64,000 nt of DNA from Streptomyces klenkii (GTDB lineage: Bacteria; Actinomycetota; Actinomycetes; Streptomycetales; Streptomycetaceae). The notes under the pieces were generated by a model. It was given only the letters and a program-made list of their open reading frames with translations. It was not told where the DNA came from and ran no database searches. The position numbers and the translations under genes were made by a program. Of the stretch, positions 1-9,247 are shown in pieces; position 1 is the first letter of the stretch; each line of letters opens with the position of its first letter. The stretch covers positions 310,001 to 374,000 of the forward strand of contig NZ_RBAM01000004.1 of NCBI RefSeq assembly GCF_003626645.1. Direction: 5' to 3'.

Positions 1-1
1 C

Positions 2-631
2 GACCGGACCCGGCTGATCTTCGTCTGCAACCCCAACAACCCCACGGGCACCGTGGTGCACCGGGCGGAGCTGGAGTCCTTCCTGGACCGCGTGCCCTCC
101 GACATCCTGGTGGTGCTCGACGAGGCGTACATCGAGTTCGTCCGCGACGCCGAGTTCCCCAACGGGCTCGAGCTCTACCGCGACCGGCCCAACGTCTGCG
201 TGCTGCGCACGTTCTCCAAGGCGTACGGCCTGGCGGGGCTCCGGGTGGGCTTCGCCGTGGCGCACGAGCCGGTGGCCGCGGCGCTGCGCAAGACGGCCGT
301 GCCGTTCGGTGTGAGCCACATCGCGCAGGAGGCGGCGATCGCGTCGCTGCGCAGCGAGGACGCCCTGCGCGAGCGGGTCGACGCGCTGGTGGAGGAGCGG
401 GCGCGGATCGTGGCGGAGCTGGCGGGCCAGGGCTGGACGCCGGCGGCGACCCAGGCGAACTTCGTGTGGCTGCGGCTGGGCGACCGGACGCTCGACTTCG
501 CGGGGGCGTGCGAGCGGGCCGGGGTGATCGTGCGGCCGTTCGCGGGCGAGGGCGTGCGGGTGACGATCGGCGAGACCGAGGCGAACGACATCTTCCTGCG
601 GGTGGCGGAGGAGTTCCGCAAGGAGCTCTGA
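2..631 (+). CDS. Histidinol-phosphate / aromatic aminotransferase family protein, 3' part
   Basis: The reading frame is open from the first base of the window, so the N-terminal part lies upstream. It is a class I/II PLP-dependent aminotransferase of the HisC/Pat type. Visible motifs are the substrate/cofactor loop NPNNPTG near the window start, the DEAYIEF strand whose Asp binds the pyridine nitrogen, and [12 protein letters not shown], whose Lys should form the Schiff base with PLP. The C-terminal end RVTIG...ETEAN.FL is typical of HisC. It would transfer an amino group to histidinol phosphate or an aromatic keto acid in the cytoplasm. Lying next to cydA rather than in a his operon, it could be the second HisC-like copy used for phenylalanine/tyrosine (Pat); the sequence alone does not decide. 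A strong hairpin follows at 652-685. Confidence 0.9.
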   Translation, partial: DRTRLIFVCNPNNPTGTVVHRAELESFLDRVPSDILVVLDEAYIEFVRDAEFPNGLELYRDRPNVCVLRTFSKAYGLAGLRVGFAVAHEPVAAALRKTAVPFGVSHIAQEAAIASLRSEDALRERVDALVEERARIVAELAGQGWTPAATQANFVWLRLGDRTLDFAGACERAGVIVRPFAGEGVRVTIGETEANDIFLRVAEEFRKEL

Positions 632-651
632 CCGGCCGGCCGGCCGACTGA

Positions 652-685
652 AACGCCGCGCACCCCGCCCGGGGTGCGCGGCGTT
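652..685 (+). terminator. Strong hairpin terminator after the aminotransferase gene
   Basis: A perfect 15-base inverted repeat (652-666 with 671-685) with a 4-base loop GCCC starts 20 bases after the aminotransferase stop codon. There is no U-run, as is common for Streptomyces terminators. It would isolate the aminotransferase from the cyd operon. Confidence 0.85.
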
Positions 686-772
686 CGTGCGTCAGGGCAC
701 GGGCCCGAGGGGCCGGGGCCGCACTAGGGCCGAAGGGGGTACCCCCCTGAGTTGTCCGAAAAGCTGGTGCGC

Positions 773-803
773 CATAATGCTTGTGAATGTGAACGCGTTC
801 ACA
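773..803 (+). promoter_or_regulatory. Rex operator with putative cydA -10 box
   Basis: Bases 788-803 read TGTGAACGCGTTCACA, a perfect 16-base palindrome and an exact match to the Rex operator (ROP) that I know from Streptomyces. A -10-like CATAAT lies at 773-778, just upstream, with TTGTCC at 752-757 as a poorly spaced -35. Rex is a redox sensor that leaves DNA when NADH/NAD+ rises, so the cyd operon would be switched on when respiration is limited. The site lies 95 bases before the cydA start. The Rex link is established in the genus; the exact promoter position is inference. Confidence 0.9.
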
Positions 804-897
804 AGCGCGCCCTATTGTCCTGCTTCACCTGGGGCATACAGGTGCATAACGCCGGGGACCCGTGTTGCCGGCGATGCGACAGGCAAGGAGAGACCGA

Positions 898-2475
898 GTG
901 AATCTGGCTTTGGCTCCTGAGACGCTGGCCCGCTGGCAGTTCGGCATCACGACCGTCTACCACTTCCTCTTCGTCCCGCTCACGATCAGCCTTGCCGCGA
1001 TCACTGCCGGACTGGAGACCGCCTGGGTCCGCACGGGCAAGGACAAGTACTTCCACGCGACGAAGTTCTGGGGAAAGCTCTTCCTGATCAACATCGCGAT
1101 GGGCGTGGTCACCGGCATCGTGCAGGAGTTCCAGTTCGGCATGAACTGGTCGGACTACTCACGCTTCGTCGGTGACGTCTTCGGCGCCCCGCTCGCGATG
1201 GAGGCCCTGCTCGCCTTCTTCTTCGAGTCGACCTTCATCGGCCTGTGGATCTTCGGCTGGGACAAGCTGCCGAAGAAGATCCACTGCGCGTGCATCTGGA
1301 TCGTCGCCGTCGGCACGCTGCTGTCCTCGTACTTCATCCTGGCCGCGAACTCCTGGATGCAGCACCCCATCGGCTACGCCGTCGACAAGGCGACCGGCAA
1401 GGCGCAGCTCACCGACATCTGGGCCGTGCTCACCCAGAACACCACGCTCGTCGTCGCCTTCCACACCCTGACCGCCGCCTTCCTCACCGGCGGCGCCTTC
1501 ATCGTCGGCATTGCCTCCTTCCACCTGTGGCGCGCCAAGCGCAAGCAACTGCGCGGCGAGGAGCTCGGCGAGAAGCAGCGCAGCCAGGTCGGCGCGATGC
1601 GGACCTCGCTGCGCACCGGCCTCGTCGTCGCGGTGATCGCCGGTCTGGGCACCGCGGTCAGCGGCGACGAACTCGGCAAGGTGATGTTCGAGCAGCAGCC
1701 GATGAAGATGGCCGCGGCCGAGGCGCTGTGGGAGACCAAGGCGCCGGCGCCGTTCTCGGTCTTCGCGGTCGGCGACGTCTCCAAGGGCCACAACAGCGTC
1801 GAGATAGAGATCCCGGGCCTGCTCTCCTTCCTCGCCCACAACAACTTCACCGAGGCCGTCCCCGGCATCAACGACATCGCCGCCCGCGAGGCCGCCCGGT
1901 TCGGCGGCAAGCCGGAGGACTACATCCCCAGCATCTTCATGACCTTCTGGGGCTTCCGGCTCATGATCGGCTTCGGGATGACCTCCTTCGTCGCCGCGCT
2001 GATCGGCCTGTGGACGACCCGCAAGAAGTTCTGGCTCGCGCCCGAGTACCGCACGGGCGAGAACGAGGTCCCGCGGCTGATGCTGACGAAGTCCCGCGAG
2101 ATGAGCCCGTTCTTCACCACCTGGTCGTGGCGGATCGGCATCCTGACCATGGGCTTCCCGCTGATCGCCAACTCCTTCGGCTGGATCTTCACCGAGATGG
2201 GCCGCCAGCCCTGGGGCGTCTACGGCCTGATGAAGACCGCCGACGCGGTGTCGCCCGGCGTCAGCCAGGGCGAGGTGCTCACCTCCATGGGCGTCTTCAC
2301 CCTGCTGTACGGGGTGCTGGCCGTGGTCGAGGTCAAGCTGCTCGTGAAGTACGGCAAGGCCGGCCCGGACACCGACGAGAAGCCGCCCGCGAAGGACCCC
2401 CGGCTGCGGCTGCCCTCCGGCGGCGCGGCCGAGCGCCCCGAGGACGCCGACAAGCCGATGACCTTCGCCTACTGA
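898..2475 (+). CDS. cydA: Cytochrome bd ubiquinol/menaquinol oxidase subunit I
   Basis: Subunit I of the cytochrome bd terminal oxidase, the membrane protein that carries haems b558, b595 and d and oxidises quinol. About 525 residues, with multiple hydrophobic segments and the CydA signature GRQPWGVYG near residue 430. The Q-loop is of the short type, as in other Gram-positives. An in-frame ATG exists at 862, but GTG 898 is preceded by AAGGAGA at a good distance and gives the N-terminus MNLALAPETLARWQFG, typical of CydA. Transcription is expected to start downstream of the Rex palindrome. cydB follows after 109 bases that hold a 20-base tandem repeat. Confidence 0.96.
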   Translation: MNLALAPETLARWQFGITTVYHFLFVPLTISLAAITAGLETAWVRTGKDKYFHATKFWGKLFLINIAMGVVTGIVQEFQFGMNWSDYSRFVGDVFGAPLAMEALLAFFFESTFIGLWIFGWDKLPKKIHCACIWIVAVGTLLSSYFILAANSWMQHPIGYAVDKATGKAQLTDIWAVLTQNTTLVVAFHTLTAAFLTGGAFIVGIASFHLWRAKRKQLRGEELGEKQRSQVGAMRTSLRTGLVVAVIAGLGTAVSGDELGKVMFEQQPMKMAAAEALWETKAPAPFSVFAVGDVSKGHNSVEIEIPGLLSFLAHNNFTEAVPGINDIAAREAARFGGKPEDYIPSIFMTFWGFRLMIGFGMTSFVAALIGLWTTRKKFWLAPEYRTGENEVPRLMLTKSREMSPFFTTWSWRIGILTMGFPLIANSFGWIFTEMGRQPWGVYGLMKTADAVSPGVSQGEVLTSMGVFTLLYGVLAVVEVKLLVKYGKAGPDTDEKPPAKDPRLRLPSGGAAERPEDADKPMTFAY

Positions 2476-2529
2476 AGCGCCGACCGGCCTACTGAGCGCC
2501 GCCCCGGATTACTGACGCGCCGACCGACG
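2470..2529 (+). repeat. Three 20-base tandem repeats spanning the cydA stop codon
   Basis: Units start at 2470, 2490 and 2510, each beginning TACTGA. The first TACTGA contains the cydA stop codon (TGA 2473-2475), so the end of the gene has been copied twice into the cydA-cydB gap. Units 1 and 3 agree at most positions (GCGCCGACCG core). Similar arrays occur at 25719, 37956 and 49613. Confidence 0.8.
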
Positions 2530-2584
2530 ATTTCGTCCGACGCCCTCGTCGGACGACGCGGCGGAACGGAACGGAGAACCGACC

Positions 2585-3592
2585 ATGCACCTCCACGACT
2601 TCTGGTTCCTGCTGATCGCCGTCCTGTGGACCGGCTACTTCTTCCTCGAAGGGTTCGACTTCGGCATAGGCGTCCTGACCAAGCTGCTGGCCCGGGACCG
2701 CACCGAGCGCCGGGTGCTGATCAACACGATCGGCCCCGTCTGGGACGGCAACGAGGTCTGGCTCATCACGGCGGCCGGCGCGACCTTCGCGGCGTTCCCC
2801 GACTGGTACGCGACCCTGTTCAGCGGCTTCTACCTGCCCTTCCTGGCCATCCTGGTCTGCCTGATCGTGCGCGGCGTCGCCTTCGAGTACCGCCACAAGC
2901 GCAGCGGTGAGCGCTGGCAGCGCAACTGGGAACACGCGATCTTCTGGTGCTCGCTGCTGCCCGCCTTCCTGTGGGGCGTCGTCTTCGCGGACATCGTGCG
3001 CGGCGTGCCGATCGGCCCGGACAAGAACTTCACCGGCACCCTCGCCGACCTCTTCGGCCCGTACGCGCTCCTGGGCGGCCTCCTGACGCTCGTGCTGTTC
3101 ACCTTCCACGGCGCGGTCTTCGCGGCGCTGAAGACGGTGGGCGACATCCGCGACCGGGCGCGCTCCCGCGCCACTGTGCTGGGGATGACCTCGGGCGTGC
3201 TCGCCGTGGCCTTCCTCGGCTGGACGCAGGTCGCCTCCGGCAACGGACGCAGCCTGCCCGCCCTGATCGTCTCCGTGGCGGCGCTGGCCGCCGCGCTGGT
3301 CATGAACCACTACGGGCGCGAGGGCTGGGCCTTCGCGTGCTCCGGCGTGGCGGTCGCCGCGGCCTTCGCGCTGGTCTTCCTCGCGCTCTTCCCGGACGTC
3401 ATGCCCTCCTCGTCGAACCCGGCCTGGAGCCTGACCGCCGCCGGCGCCGCCTCCAGCCCGTACACGCTCAAGATCATGACCTGGGTGGCGGTGCCCATGA
3501 CGCCCCTGATCATCGGCTACCAGGCCTGGACGTACTGGGTCTTCCGCAAGCGCATCGGCACGCAGCACATCCCGGCACCCGCCGCCCACTAG
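2585..3592 (+). CDS. cydB: Cytochrome bd oxidase subunit II
   Basis: Subunit II of cytochrome bd oxidase, 335 residues, with about eight or nine hydrophobic segments. The N-terminus (HDFWFLLIAVLWTGYFFLEGFDFGIG) and GPVWDGNEVWL are diagnostic of CydB. It pairs with CydA in the cytoplasmic membrane to make the oxygen-reducing complex. GGAGAACC precedes the ATG. The gene sits between cydA and cydCD on the same strand, so one Rex-controlled transcript is likely. Confidence 0.96.
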   Translation: MHLHDFWFLLIAVLWTGYFFLEGFDFGIGVLTKLLARDRTERRVLINTIGPVWDGNEVWLITAAGATFAAFPDWYATLFSGFYLPFLAILVCLIVRGVAFEYRHKRSGERWQRNWEHAIFWCSLLPAFLWGVVFADIVRGVPIGPDKNFTGTLADLFGPYALLGGLLTLVLFTFHGAVFAALKTVGDIRDRARSRATVLGMTSGVLAVAFLGWTQVASGNGRSLPALIVSVAALAAALVMNHYGREGWAFACSGVAVAAAFALVFLALFPDVMPSSSNPAWSLTAAGAASSPYTLKIMTWVAVPMTPLIIGYQAWTYWVFRKRIGTQHIPAPAAH

Positions 3593-3635
3593 GGCGCACG
3601 GACCACCAGCGACGACGGACGGAGGACAGGTCGCC

Positions 3636-6600
3636 ATGAAGCCCGTCGACCCCCGACTGCTCAGGTACGCCACGGCGACGCGCTTCTTCCTGGCCGCCTC
3701 CGTCGCGCTGGGGCTGGCGGGCGCCGGCCTCGTCATCGCCCAGGCGATGCTCGTCGCGGAGATCGTCACCGGCGCTTTCCAGCACGGACGGAGCGCGGGC
3801 GACCTGGGCACGGCGCTGGCGTTGCTGGCCGCCGTGGCCGCCGGACGCGCCGCCGTGTCCTGGCTCACCGAGCTCGCCGCGCACCGCGCGAGCGCGGCGG
3901 TCAAGTCCGAGCTGCGCGACCGCCTGCTGACCCGCGCGACCCGGCTCGGCCCCGGCTGGCTGGACGCGCGCCGGACCGGTGAGCTCACCACGCTCGCCAC
4001 CCGCGGCGTCGACGCGCTCGACGACTACTTCGCCCGCTACCTGCCCCAGCTGGGCCTCGCGGTCGTCGTCCCCGTCGCCGTCCTCGCCCGTATCGTCTCC
4101 GCGGACTGGGTCTCCGCGCTGATCATCGTCCTCACGCTGCCGCTCATCCCCCTCTTCATGATCCTCATCGGCTGGGCCACCCAGTCGCGGATGGACCGCC
4201 AATGGCGGCTGCTGTCACGGCTGTCCGGGCACTTCCTCGACGTCGTCTCCGGACTGCCCACCCTCAAGGTCTTCGGCCGGGCCAAGGCGCAGGCCGAGTC
4301 GATCCGCGCGATCACCGCCGACTACCGGCGGGCCACCCTGCGGACCCTGCGCATCGCCTTCCTCTCCTCCTTCGCCCTCGAACTCCTCGCGACGGTGTCG
4401 GTGGCGCTCGTCGCCGTCGGCATCGGCATGCGGCTCGTGCACGGTGAACTCGACTTGTACACCGGGCTGATGGTGCTGGTGCTCGCGCCCGAGGCCTACC
4501 TGCCGCTGCGGCAGGTGGGCGCGCAGTACCACGCGGCGGCCGAAGGCCTGGCGGCCGCCGACGAGGTCTTCGCCGTCCTGGAGACCGAGCCGGCCCCGGC
4601 GGGCACGGCCCCGGCCCCCGACGCCCGGCGGGCGGACCTGACCGTCGACCGGCTGGTGGTGCGCCACGCGGGGCGGGCCGAACCCTCCCTGCCCGAGACG
4701 TCGTTCGAGGTTCGGGCCGGGGAGACGGTCGCGCTCGTGGGCCCCAGCGGCTCCGGGAAGACCACCCTGCTGAACGTGCTGCTCGGCTTCGCCCGCCCGG
4801 ACGCCGGCCGGGTGCTCGTGGGCGGTACGGATCTGGCATCGCTCTCCCCCGAAAGCTGGCGGGACCAAGTGGCCTGGGTCCCGCAACGACCCCGTCTCTT
4901 CGCCGGGACGGTCGCCGAGAACGTACGGCTGGCACGGCCCGGCGCCACGGACGCACAGGTGCGGGAAGCACTGCGTGCGGCCGGTGCGCTCGACTTCGTG
5001 TCCATGCTGCACCACGGCACTGACACTCGCCTCGGCGAGAACGGAGCCGGGCTCTCCGCCGGGCAGCGCCAACGCCTCGCGCTGGCACGGGCGTTCCTCG
5101 CCGACCGGCCGGTCCTGCTGCTGGACGAGCCGACGGCGAACCTGGACGGGGAGACCGAGGCCTCGATCGTCGAGGCGATCGGGCGGCTGGCCGCCGGACG
5201 CACCGTGATCATGGTCGTGCACCGGCCGGCGCTGCTCGCCGTGGCCGACCGGACGGTACGGCTGGGCGGCCCGGCCGCCGGGTCGGGCGGGGCGGGTCTC
5301 GGACCGGACGTGGCGGGCCGAGGGCCCGAAGAGGCGGGCCGCGGGCCGCTGCCCGGCCAGCGGTCGGGTGATCTGGAAGTCCAGGCCCCGGCGCCGCTTG
5401 ACCTGGAAGTCCAGGTCCCGGAGCCGCTGGATCCGGACCTGCGGAGCCCGGCGCCCGAGGGCCTGCCGCCCGGCGGATCCGCTGCCGATCCGGCAGGAGC
5501 CCCGCGCGACGCACGCACTCCGTACGCCTCGGACGCCACGCGCACCGCACACGCCCCGCGGACTCCCCGCGTCCTCAGGCGCGTGCGCGCCGCGGCGCGC
5601 CCCCTGCGGGCGCGGTTCGCCCTCGCCCTGCTGCTGGGCGCCCTCGCCCTCGGCAGCGCCGTGGGGCTGATGGCCGTGTCCGGCTGGCTCATCTCGCGCG
5701 CCTCGCAGCAGCCGCCCGTGCTCTACCTGATGGTCGCCGTCACCGCGACCCGCGCGTTCGGCATCGGGCGCGCCGTCTTCCGCTACGCCGAGCGCCTGGT
5801 CTCCCACGACGCCGTCCTGCGGGCCCTGGCCGGGCTGCGCGTCGGGGTGTACCGGCGGCTGGAGCGCCTGGCGCCCGCCGGGCTGCGCGACACCCACCGC
5901 GGCGACCTGCTGTCCCGCCTCGTGGCGGACGTGGACGCCCTCCAGGACTACTTCCTGCGCTGGCTGCTGCCGCTCGGCTCAGCCGTCCTCGTGGGCGGCG
6001 CGGCAGTCGGCTTCACCGCCTGGCTGCTCCCGGAGGCCGGGCTCGTGCTCGCCCTCGGGCTGCTGGTCGCGGGCGTTGCCGTGCCGCTGCTGTCCGGGGC
6101 GGTCGCCCGGCGCGCGGAGCGGCAGTCCGCGCCCGCACGGGGCGAGCTGTCCGTCCGGGTGGTCGATGTCCTCGCCGGTACGGACGAGTTGACCGTCGCC
6201 GGTGCCCTGCCGGAGCGGCTGGCCGGACTGCGGGCGGCCGACGGCCGGCTCACCCGTCTCGCCCGGCGCGCCGCGGCGGCCACGGCGCTCGGTTCGGGCC
6301 TCTCCGCCCTCGCGTGCGGCCTGACGGTGGCTGCTGCTGCCTGGACGGGAGTGACGGCCGTACACACAGGCCGCCTGGGCGGCCTGTGGCTGGCCGTGGT
6401 GGTGCTGACCCCGCTGGCCGCGTTCGAGGCGGTGGCCGGCCTGCCGCTCGCCGTGCAGTACCGGCAGCGCGTGCGACGCTCCGCGGAGCGTGTGTACGAG
6501 GTGCTGGACGCGCCTGCGCCCGTACGGGAAGGGACGGCCGACGCGCCCGGAACGCCCTTCCCGCTGCGGCTGACCGGCCTGACGGTGCGCTACCCGGGGC

Positions 6601-7364
6601 AGCCGGCCCCCGCTCTGGCGGACTTCTCCCTGGAGCTCGGAGCGGGCCGCAGGGTGGCTGTGGTGGGCCGGTCCGGAGCCGGCAAGACGACGCTCGCGCA
6701 GGTGCTGCTGCGCTTCCTGGACGCGGAATCCGGCGCGTACACTCTGGCGGGCGGGGACACGGCTCCCATGGCGGGTGACGCGGTGCGCCGGCTGGTGGGG
6801 CTGTGCGCGCAGGACGCGCACATCTTCGACAGCTCTCTGCGCGAAAACCTGCGCCTTGCCCGGCCGGACGCGAGTGAGGCCGATCTGTGCGAAGCCCTGC
6901 GGTCGGCGCGTCTCCTGGACTGGGTCGGCGGCCTCCCGCAGGGGCTGGACACGCTGGTCGGGGAGCACGGGGCACGTCTGTCCGGCGGGCAGAGGCAGCG
7001 GCTCGCGCTCGCCCGCGCGCTGCTCGCGGACTTCCCCGTGCTGGTGCTCGACGAGCCGGCCGAGCACCTCGACCTGCCGACCGCGGACGCGCTGACCGCC
7101 GATCTGCTGGCGGCCACGGAAGGCCGCACGACCGTACTCATCACGCACCGGCTGACGGGCCTGGAGGCGGTCGACGAGGTGATCGTGCTGGACGGGGGGC
7201 GGACGGTCCAGCGGGGCCCGTACGAGGCGCTGGCGGGCGTGGACGGGCCGTTCCGCCGGATGCTGGAGCGCGAGGCCATGGCGGAGGCCGGGGCCGATGC
7301 CGGTGCGGATGCCGGTGCAGACACCCGCCCGGAATCGCTTTCCCTGACAAATGGGGCTTACTAG
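3636..7364 (+). CDS. cydCD: Fused CydD-CydC ABC exporter for cytochrome bd assembly
   Basis: A single 1242-residue protein joining the two half-transporters that are separate CydD and CydC in E. coli. The first half has six membrane segments (about 15-300) and an ATPase with Walker A GPSGSGKTT (about 370) and signature LSAGQRQR. A roughly 90-residue linker, rich in Pro, Gly and acidic residues (about 545-640), leads to the second membrane domain (about 655-930) and second ATPase with GRSGAGKTT and LSGGQRQR. CydDC exports cysteine/glutathione or haem-related reductant needed for haem d assembly; the substrate in thiol-different actinobacteria is uncertain. Start ATG has GGAGGACAGG upstream. 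The fusion is usual in Streptomyces. The C-terminus has an Ala-Gly-Ala-Asp mini-repeat. Confidence 0.95.
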   Translation: MKPVDPRLLRYATATRFFLAASVALGLAGAGLVIAQAMLVAEIVTGAFQHGRSAGDLGTALALLAAVAAGRAAVSWLTELAAHRASAAVKSELRDRLLTRATRLGPGWLDARRTGELTTLATRGVDALDDYFARYLPQLGLAVVVPVAVLARIVSADWVSALIIVLTLPLIPLFMILIGWATQSRMDRQWRLLSRLSGHFLDVVSGLPTLKVFGRAKAQAESIRAITADYRRATLRTLRIAFLSSFALELLATVSVALVAVGIGMRLVHGELDLYTGLMVLVLAPEAYLPLRQVGAQYHAAAEGLAAADEVFAVLETEPAPAGTAPAPDARRADLTVDRLVVRHAGRAEPSLPETSFEVRAGETVALVGPSGSGKTTLLNVLLGFARPDAGRVLVGGTDLASLSPESWRDQVAWVPQRPRLFAGTVAENVRLARPGATDAQVREALRAAGALDFVSMLHHGTDTRLGENGAGLSAGQRQRLALARAFLADRPVLLLDEPTANLDGETEASIVEAIGRLAAGRTVIMVVHRPALLAVADRTVRLGGPAAGSGGAGLGPDVAGRGPEEAGRGPLPGQRSGDLEVQAPAPLDLEVQVPEPLDPDLRSPAPEGLPPGGSAADPAGAPRDARTPYASDATRTAHAPRTPRVLRRVRAAARPLRARFALALLLGALALGSAVGLMAVSGWLISRASQQPPVLYLMVAVTATRAFGIGRAVFRYAERLVSHDAVLRALAGLRVGVYRRLERLAPAGLRDTHRGDLLSRLVADVDALQDYFLRWLLPLGSAVLVGGAAVGFTAWLLPEAGLVLALGLLVAGVAVPLLSGAVARRAERQSAPARGELSVRVVDVLAGTDELTVAGALPERLAGLRAADGRLTRLARRAAAATALGSGLSALACGLTVAAAAWTGVTAVHTGRLGGLWLAVVVLTPLAAFEAVAGLPLAVQYRQRVRRSAERVYEVLDAPAPVREGTADAPGTPFPLRLTGLTVRYPGQPAPALADFSLELGAGRRVAVVGRSGAGKTTLAQVLLRFLDAESGAYTLAGGDTAPMAGDAVRRLVGLCAQDAHIFDSSLRENLRLARPDASEADLCEALRSARLLDWVGGLPQGLDTLVGEHGARLSGGQRQRLALARALLADFPVLVLDEPAEHLDLPTADALTADLLAATEGRTTVLITHRLTGLEAVDEVIVLDGGRTVQRGPYEALAGVDGPFRRMLEREAMAEAGADAGADAGADTRPESLSLTNGAY

Positions 7365-7374
7365 GCTCTTGGGT
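7362..7374 (+). promoter_or_regulatory. Leaderless-type -10 box for the GAF histidine kinase
   Basis: TAGGCT at 7362-7367 ends seven bases before ATG 7375, the spacing expected if the A of ATG is the first transcribed base. No Shine-Dalgarno sequence is present. The box lies across the cydCD stop codon, so the kinase could be transcribed apart from the cyd operon. Confidence 0.55.
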
Positions 7375-9147
7375 ATGGCAGCCACGGCAGACGACCCCCG
7401 CCCGCGGGACGCCGCCGGCCCCCGACGGGCCGGCGCTCCTCAGAGCGGGCCGGGCCCGATGGACCCCCTGGCCATCGCCACGGAGGCCACCCGCAGCCTC
7501 CAGGGCATGTCCACGGAGCTCACCGCGCGCATCCCGCAGCTGCTGGAGGCCATGCGCTCGGTCGGCACGGGTCTGGGGCTGCACACCACCCTCGACCGCA
7601 TCACACGGACCGCGGCCGAGCTCGCCGACGCCCGCTACGCCGCCATCGGCGTCATCGACTCCAGCGGCGAGGGCCTGGCCGACTTCATCACGTACGGCGT
7701 GACCAAGGAGCAGCACGAGCGCATCGGCGCGCTTCCCGACGGTCACCACGGGCTGCTCGGGGCGCTCATCCACCAGCCCGCGCCCGTGATGCTCACCGAC
7801 CTCTCCTCGGACCCGCGCTCGGCCGGCTTCCCGCCGGGTCACCCGCCGATGCGCACCTTCCTGGGCGTCCCGATCCGCGTCGGAGCCGAGATCTTCGGCA
7901 ACCTCTACCTCACCGAGAAGCGGGACGGCCGCGAGTTCAGCCTCGCCGACCTGAACATGGTGAAGATCCTGGCGACGGAGGCCGGCATCGCGATCGGCAA
8001 CGCGCGCGTGCACGACGAGGAGCGCCAGCGCAGGCGCTGGATCGACGGTTCGGTCGCCGTCACGACGGCCCTGCTGTCGCGCGGTGACGCCGAGGACGCC
8101 CTGTCGGTCGTCGCCGAGCAGGCGCGCCGCCTCGCGGACTCGGCCGCGGGCATCGTGCTGCTGCCGGACGGCGACGGCGGCCTGGAGATAGTGGCCGTCT
8201 CCGCCGACGACCCGTCCGGCCTGCTGGGGACGGTGATACCGCCCCACAGCCCGGTCGTCTCGCACCTGCTCGCCGGCGAACCGGTCTTCATCGACGACTC
8301 CGCCACCGACCCCCGCATGATCACGGAGGTGGCGCCCCGCTTCGGCCCGAGCATGCTGCTGCCGCTCAAGAGCGGCGACCGGGTGCTGGGGACGCTCGCG
8401 ACGCCGCGGGCGCGCGGCGCCCGCAGGTTCACGCCCGCCGAGCGCACGCTGGCCGCCCAGTTCGCCGCCCAGGCCGCCCTCGCGCTCGTCATGGCCGAGG
8501 CGCAGCGCGACCGCGAGCGGCTGGCCGTCTACGAGGACCGCGACCGGATCGCCCGCGACCTGCACGACCTGGTCATCCAGCGGCTGTTCGCCACCGGGCT
8601 GATGCTGGAGAGCGCCCAGCGCAACGCCGTCGTCCCCGATGTGAAGGTGAAGGTCGGGCAGGCCGTCGACGAGCTGGACGTGACCATCCAGGAGATCCGT
8701 ACGGCCATCTTCGCCCTCCAGCAAGGGCCCACCGAGGCGCCCGCGGGGCTCCGTACGCGCGTCCTGCGCGAGCTGGGAACGGCGGCGGTGCCGCTGGGCT
8801 TCCAGCCCTCCGCGAGCTTCGTCGGCCCTGTCGACGCGAAGGTCGGGGAGCTCACCGGCAAGAACCTCATCGCGGCGCTGCGCGAGGCCCTCTCCAACGC
8901 GTTCCGGCACGCCCGCGCGTCCCGGATGGAGGTGGTCGTCGACGCCACGGTCTCCCTTCCGGACGGCAGGCCGGCGGTTCGGCTGACCGTTGCGGACGAC
9001 GGAGTCGGCATCCCGGAGGGCGGGCGGCGCAGCGGGCTGAGGAACCTCGCCAAGCGCGCCGAGTCGCTGGGCGGCTCCAGCTCGTACGGACCGGGGCTCG
9101 GGGAGGACGGGGGCGGCACCCGGGTGGTGTGGGAAGCGCCCCTGTAG
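7375..9147 (+). CDS. Two-GAF sensor histidine kinase (DevS/DosS-like)
   Basis: A cytoplasmic histidine kinase of about 590 residues with no membrane segment. Two GAF domains (about 55-200 and 220-370) are followed by a HisKA_3 dimerisation box RDRIARDLHDLVIQRLF (phosphorylated His near residue 397), an N box EALSNAFRHAR and a G box DDGVGIPEGG. The first GAF carries the GFPPGHPPM...FLGVPI stretch shared with the mycobacterial haem sensors DevS/DosT, in which a His in this region binds haem, so gas or redox sensing is plausible. No response regulator gene is adjacent. An upstream in-frame ATG at 7351 overlaps cydCD. ATG 7375 is preferred because a TAGGCT box lies seven bases upstream, as in leaderless mRNAs. 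Haem binding is inference. Confidence 0.88.
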   Translation: MAATADDPRPRDAAGPRRAGAPQSGPGPMDPLAIATEATRSLQGMSTELTARIPQLLEAMRSVGTGLGLHTTLDRITRTAAELADARYAAIGVIDSSGEGLADFITYGVTKEQHERIGALPDGHHGLLGALIHQPAPVMLTDLSSDPRSAGFPPGHPPMRTFLGVPIRVGAEIFGNLYLTEKRDGREFSLADLNMVKILATEAGIAIGNARVHDEERQRRRWIDGSVAVTTALLSRGDAEDALSVVAEQARRLADSAAGIVLLPDGDGGLEIVAVSADDPSGLLGTVIPPHSPVVSHLLAGEPVFIDDSATDPRMITEVAPRFGPSMLLPLKSGDRVLGTLATPRARGARRFTPAERTLAAQFAAQAALALVMAEAQRDRERLAVYEDRDRIARDLHDLVIQRLFATGLMLESAQRNAVVPDVKVKVGQAVDELDVTIQEIRTAIFALQQGPTEAPAGLRTRVLRELGTAAVPLGFQPSASFVGPVDAKVGELTGKNLIAALREALSNAFRHARASRMEVVVDATVSLPDGRPAVRLTVADDGVGIPEGGRRSGLRNLAKRAESLGGSSSYGPGLGEDGGGTRVVWEAPL

Positions 9148-9247
9148 CGCCCGTGCAGGGGCCCCGGTCGCCCGTCCGGCCGCAGCAGGTCCACCGAACG
9201 GACCTCAGCGAGCGCGCACGCCCGGGACACGCGACAAGATCGCGTCC

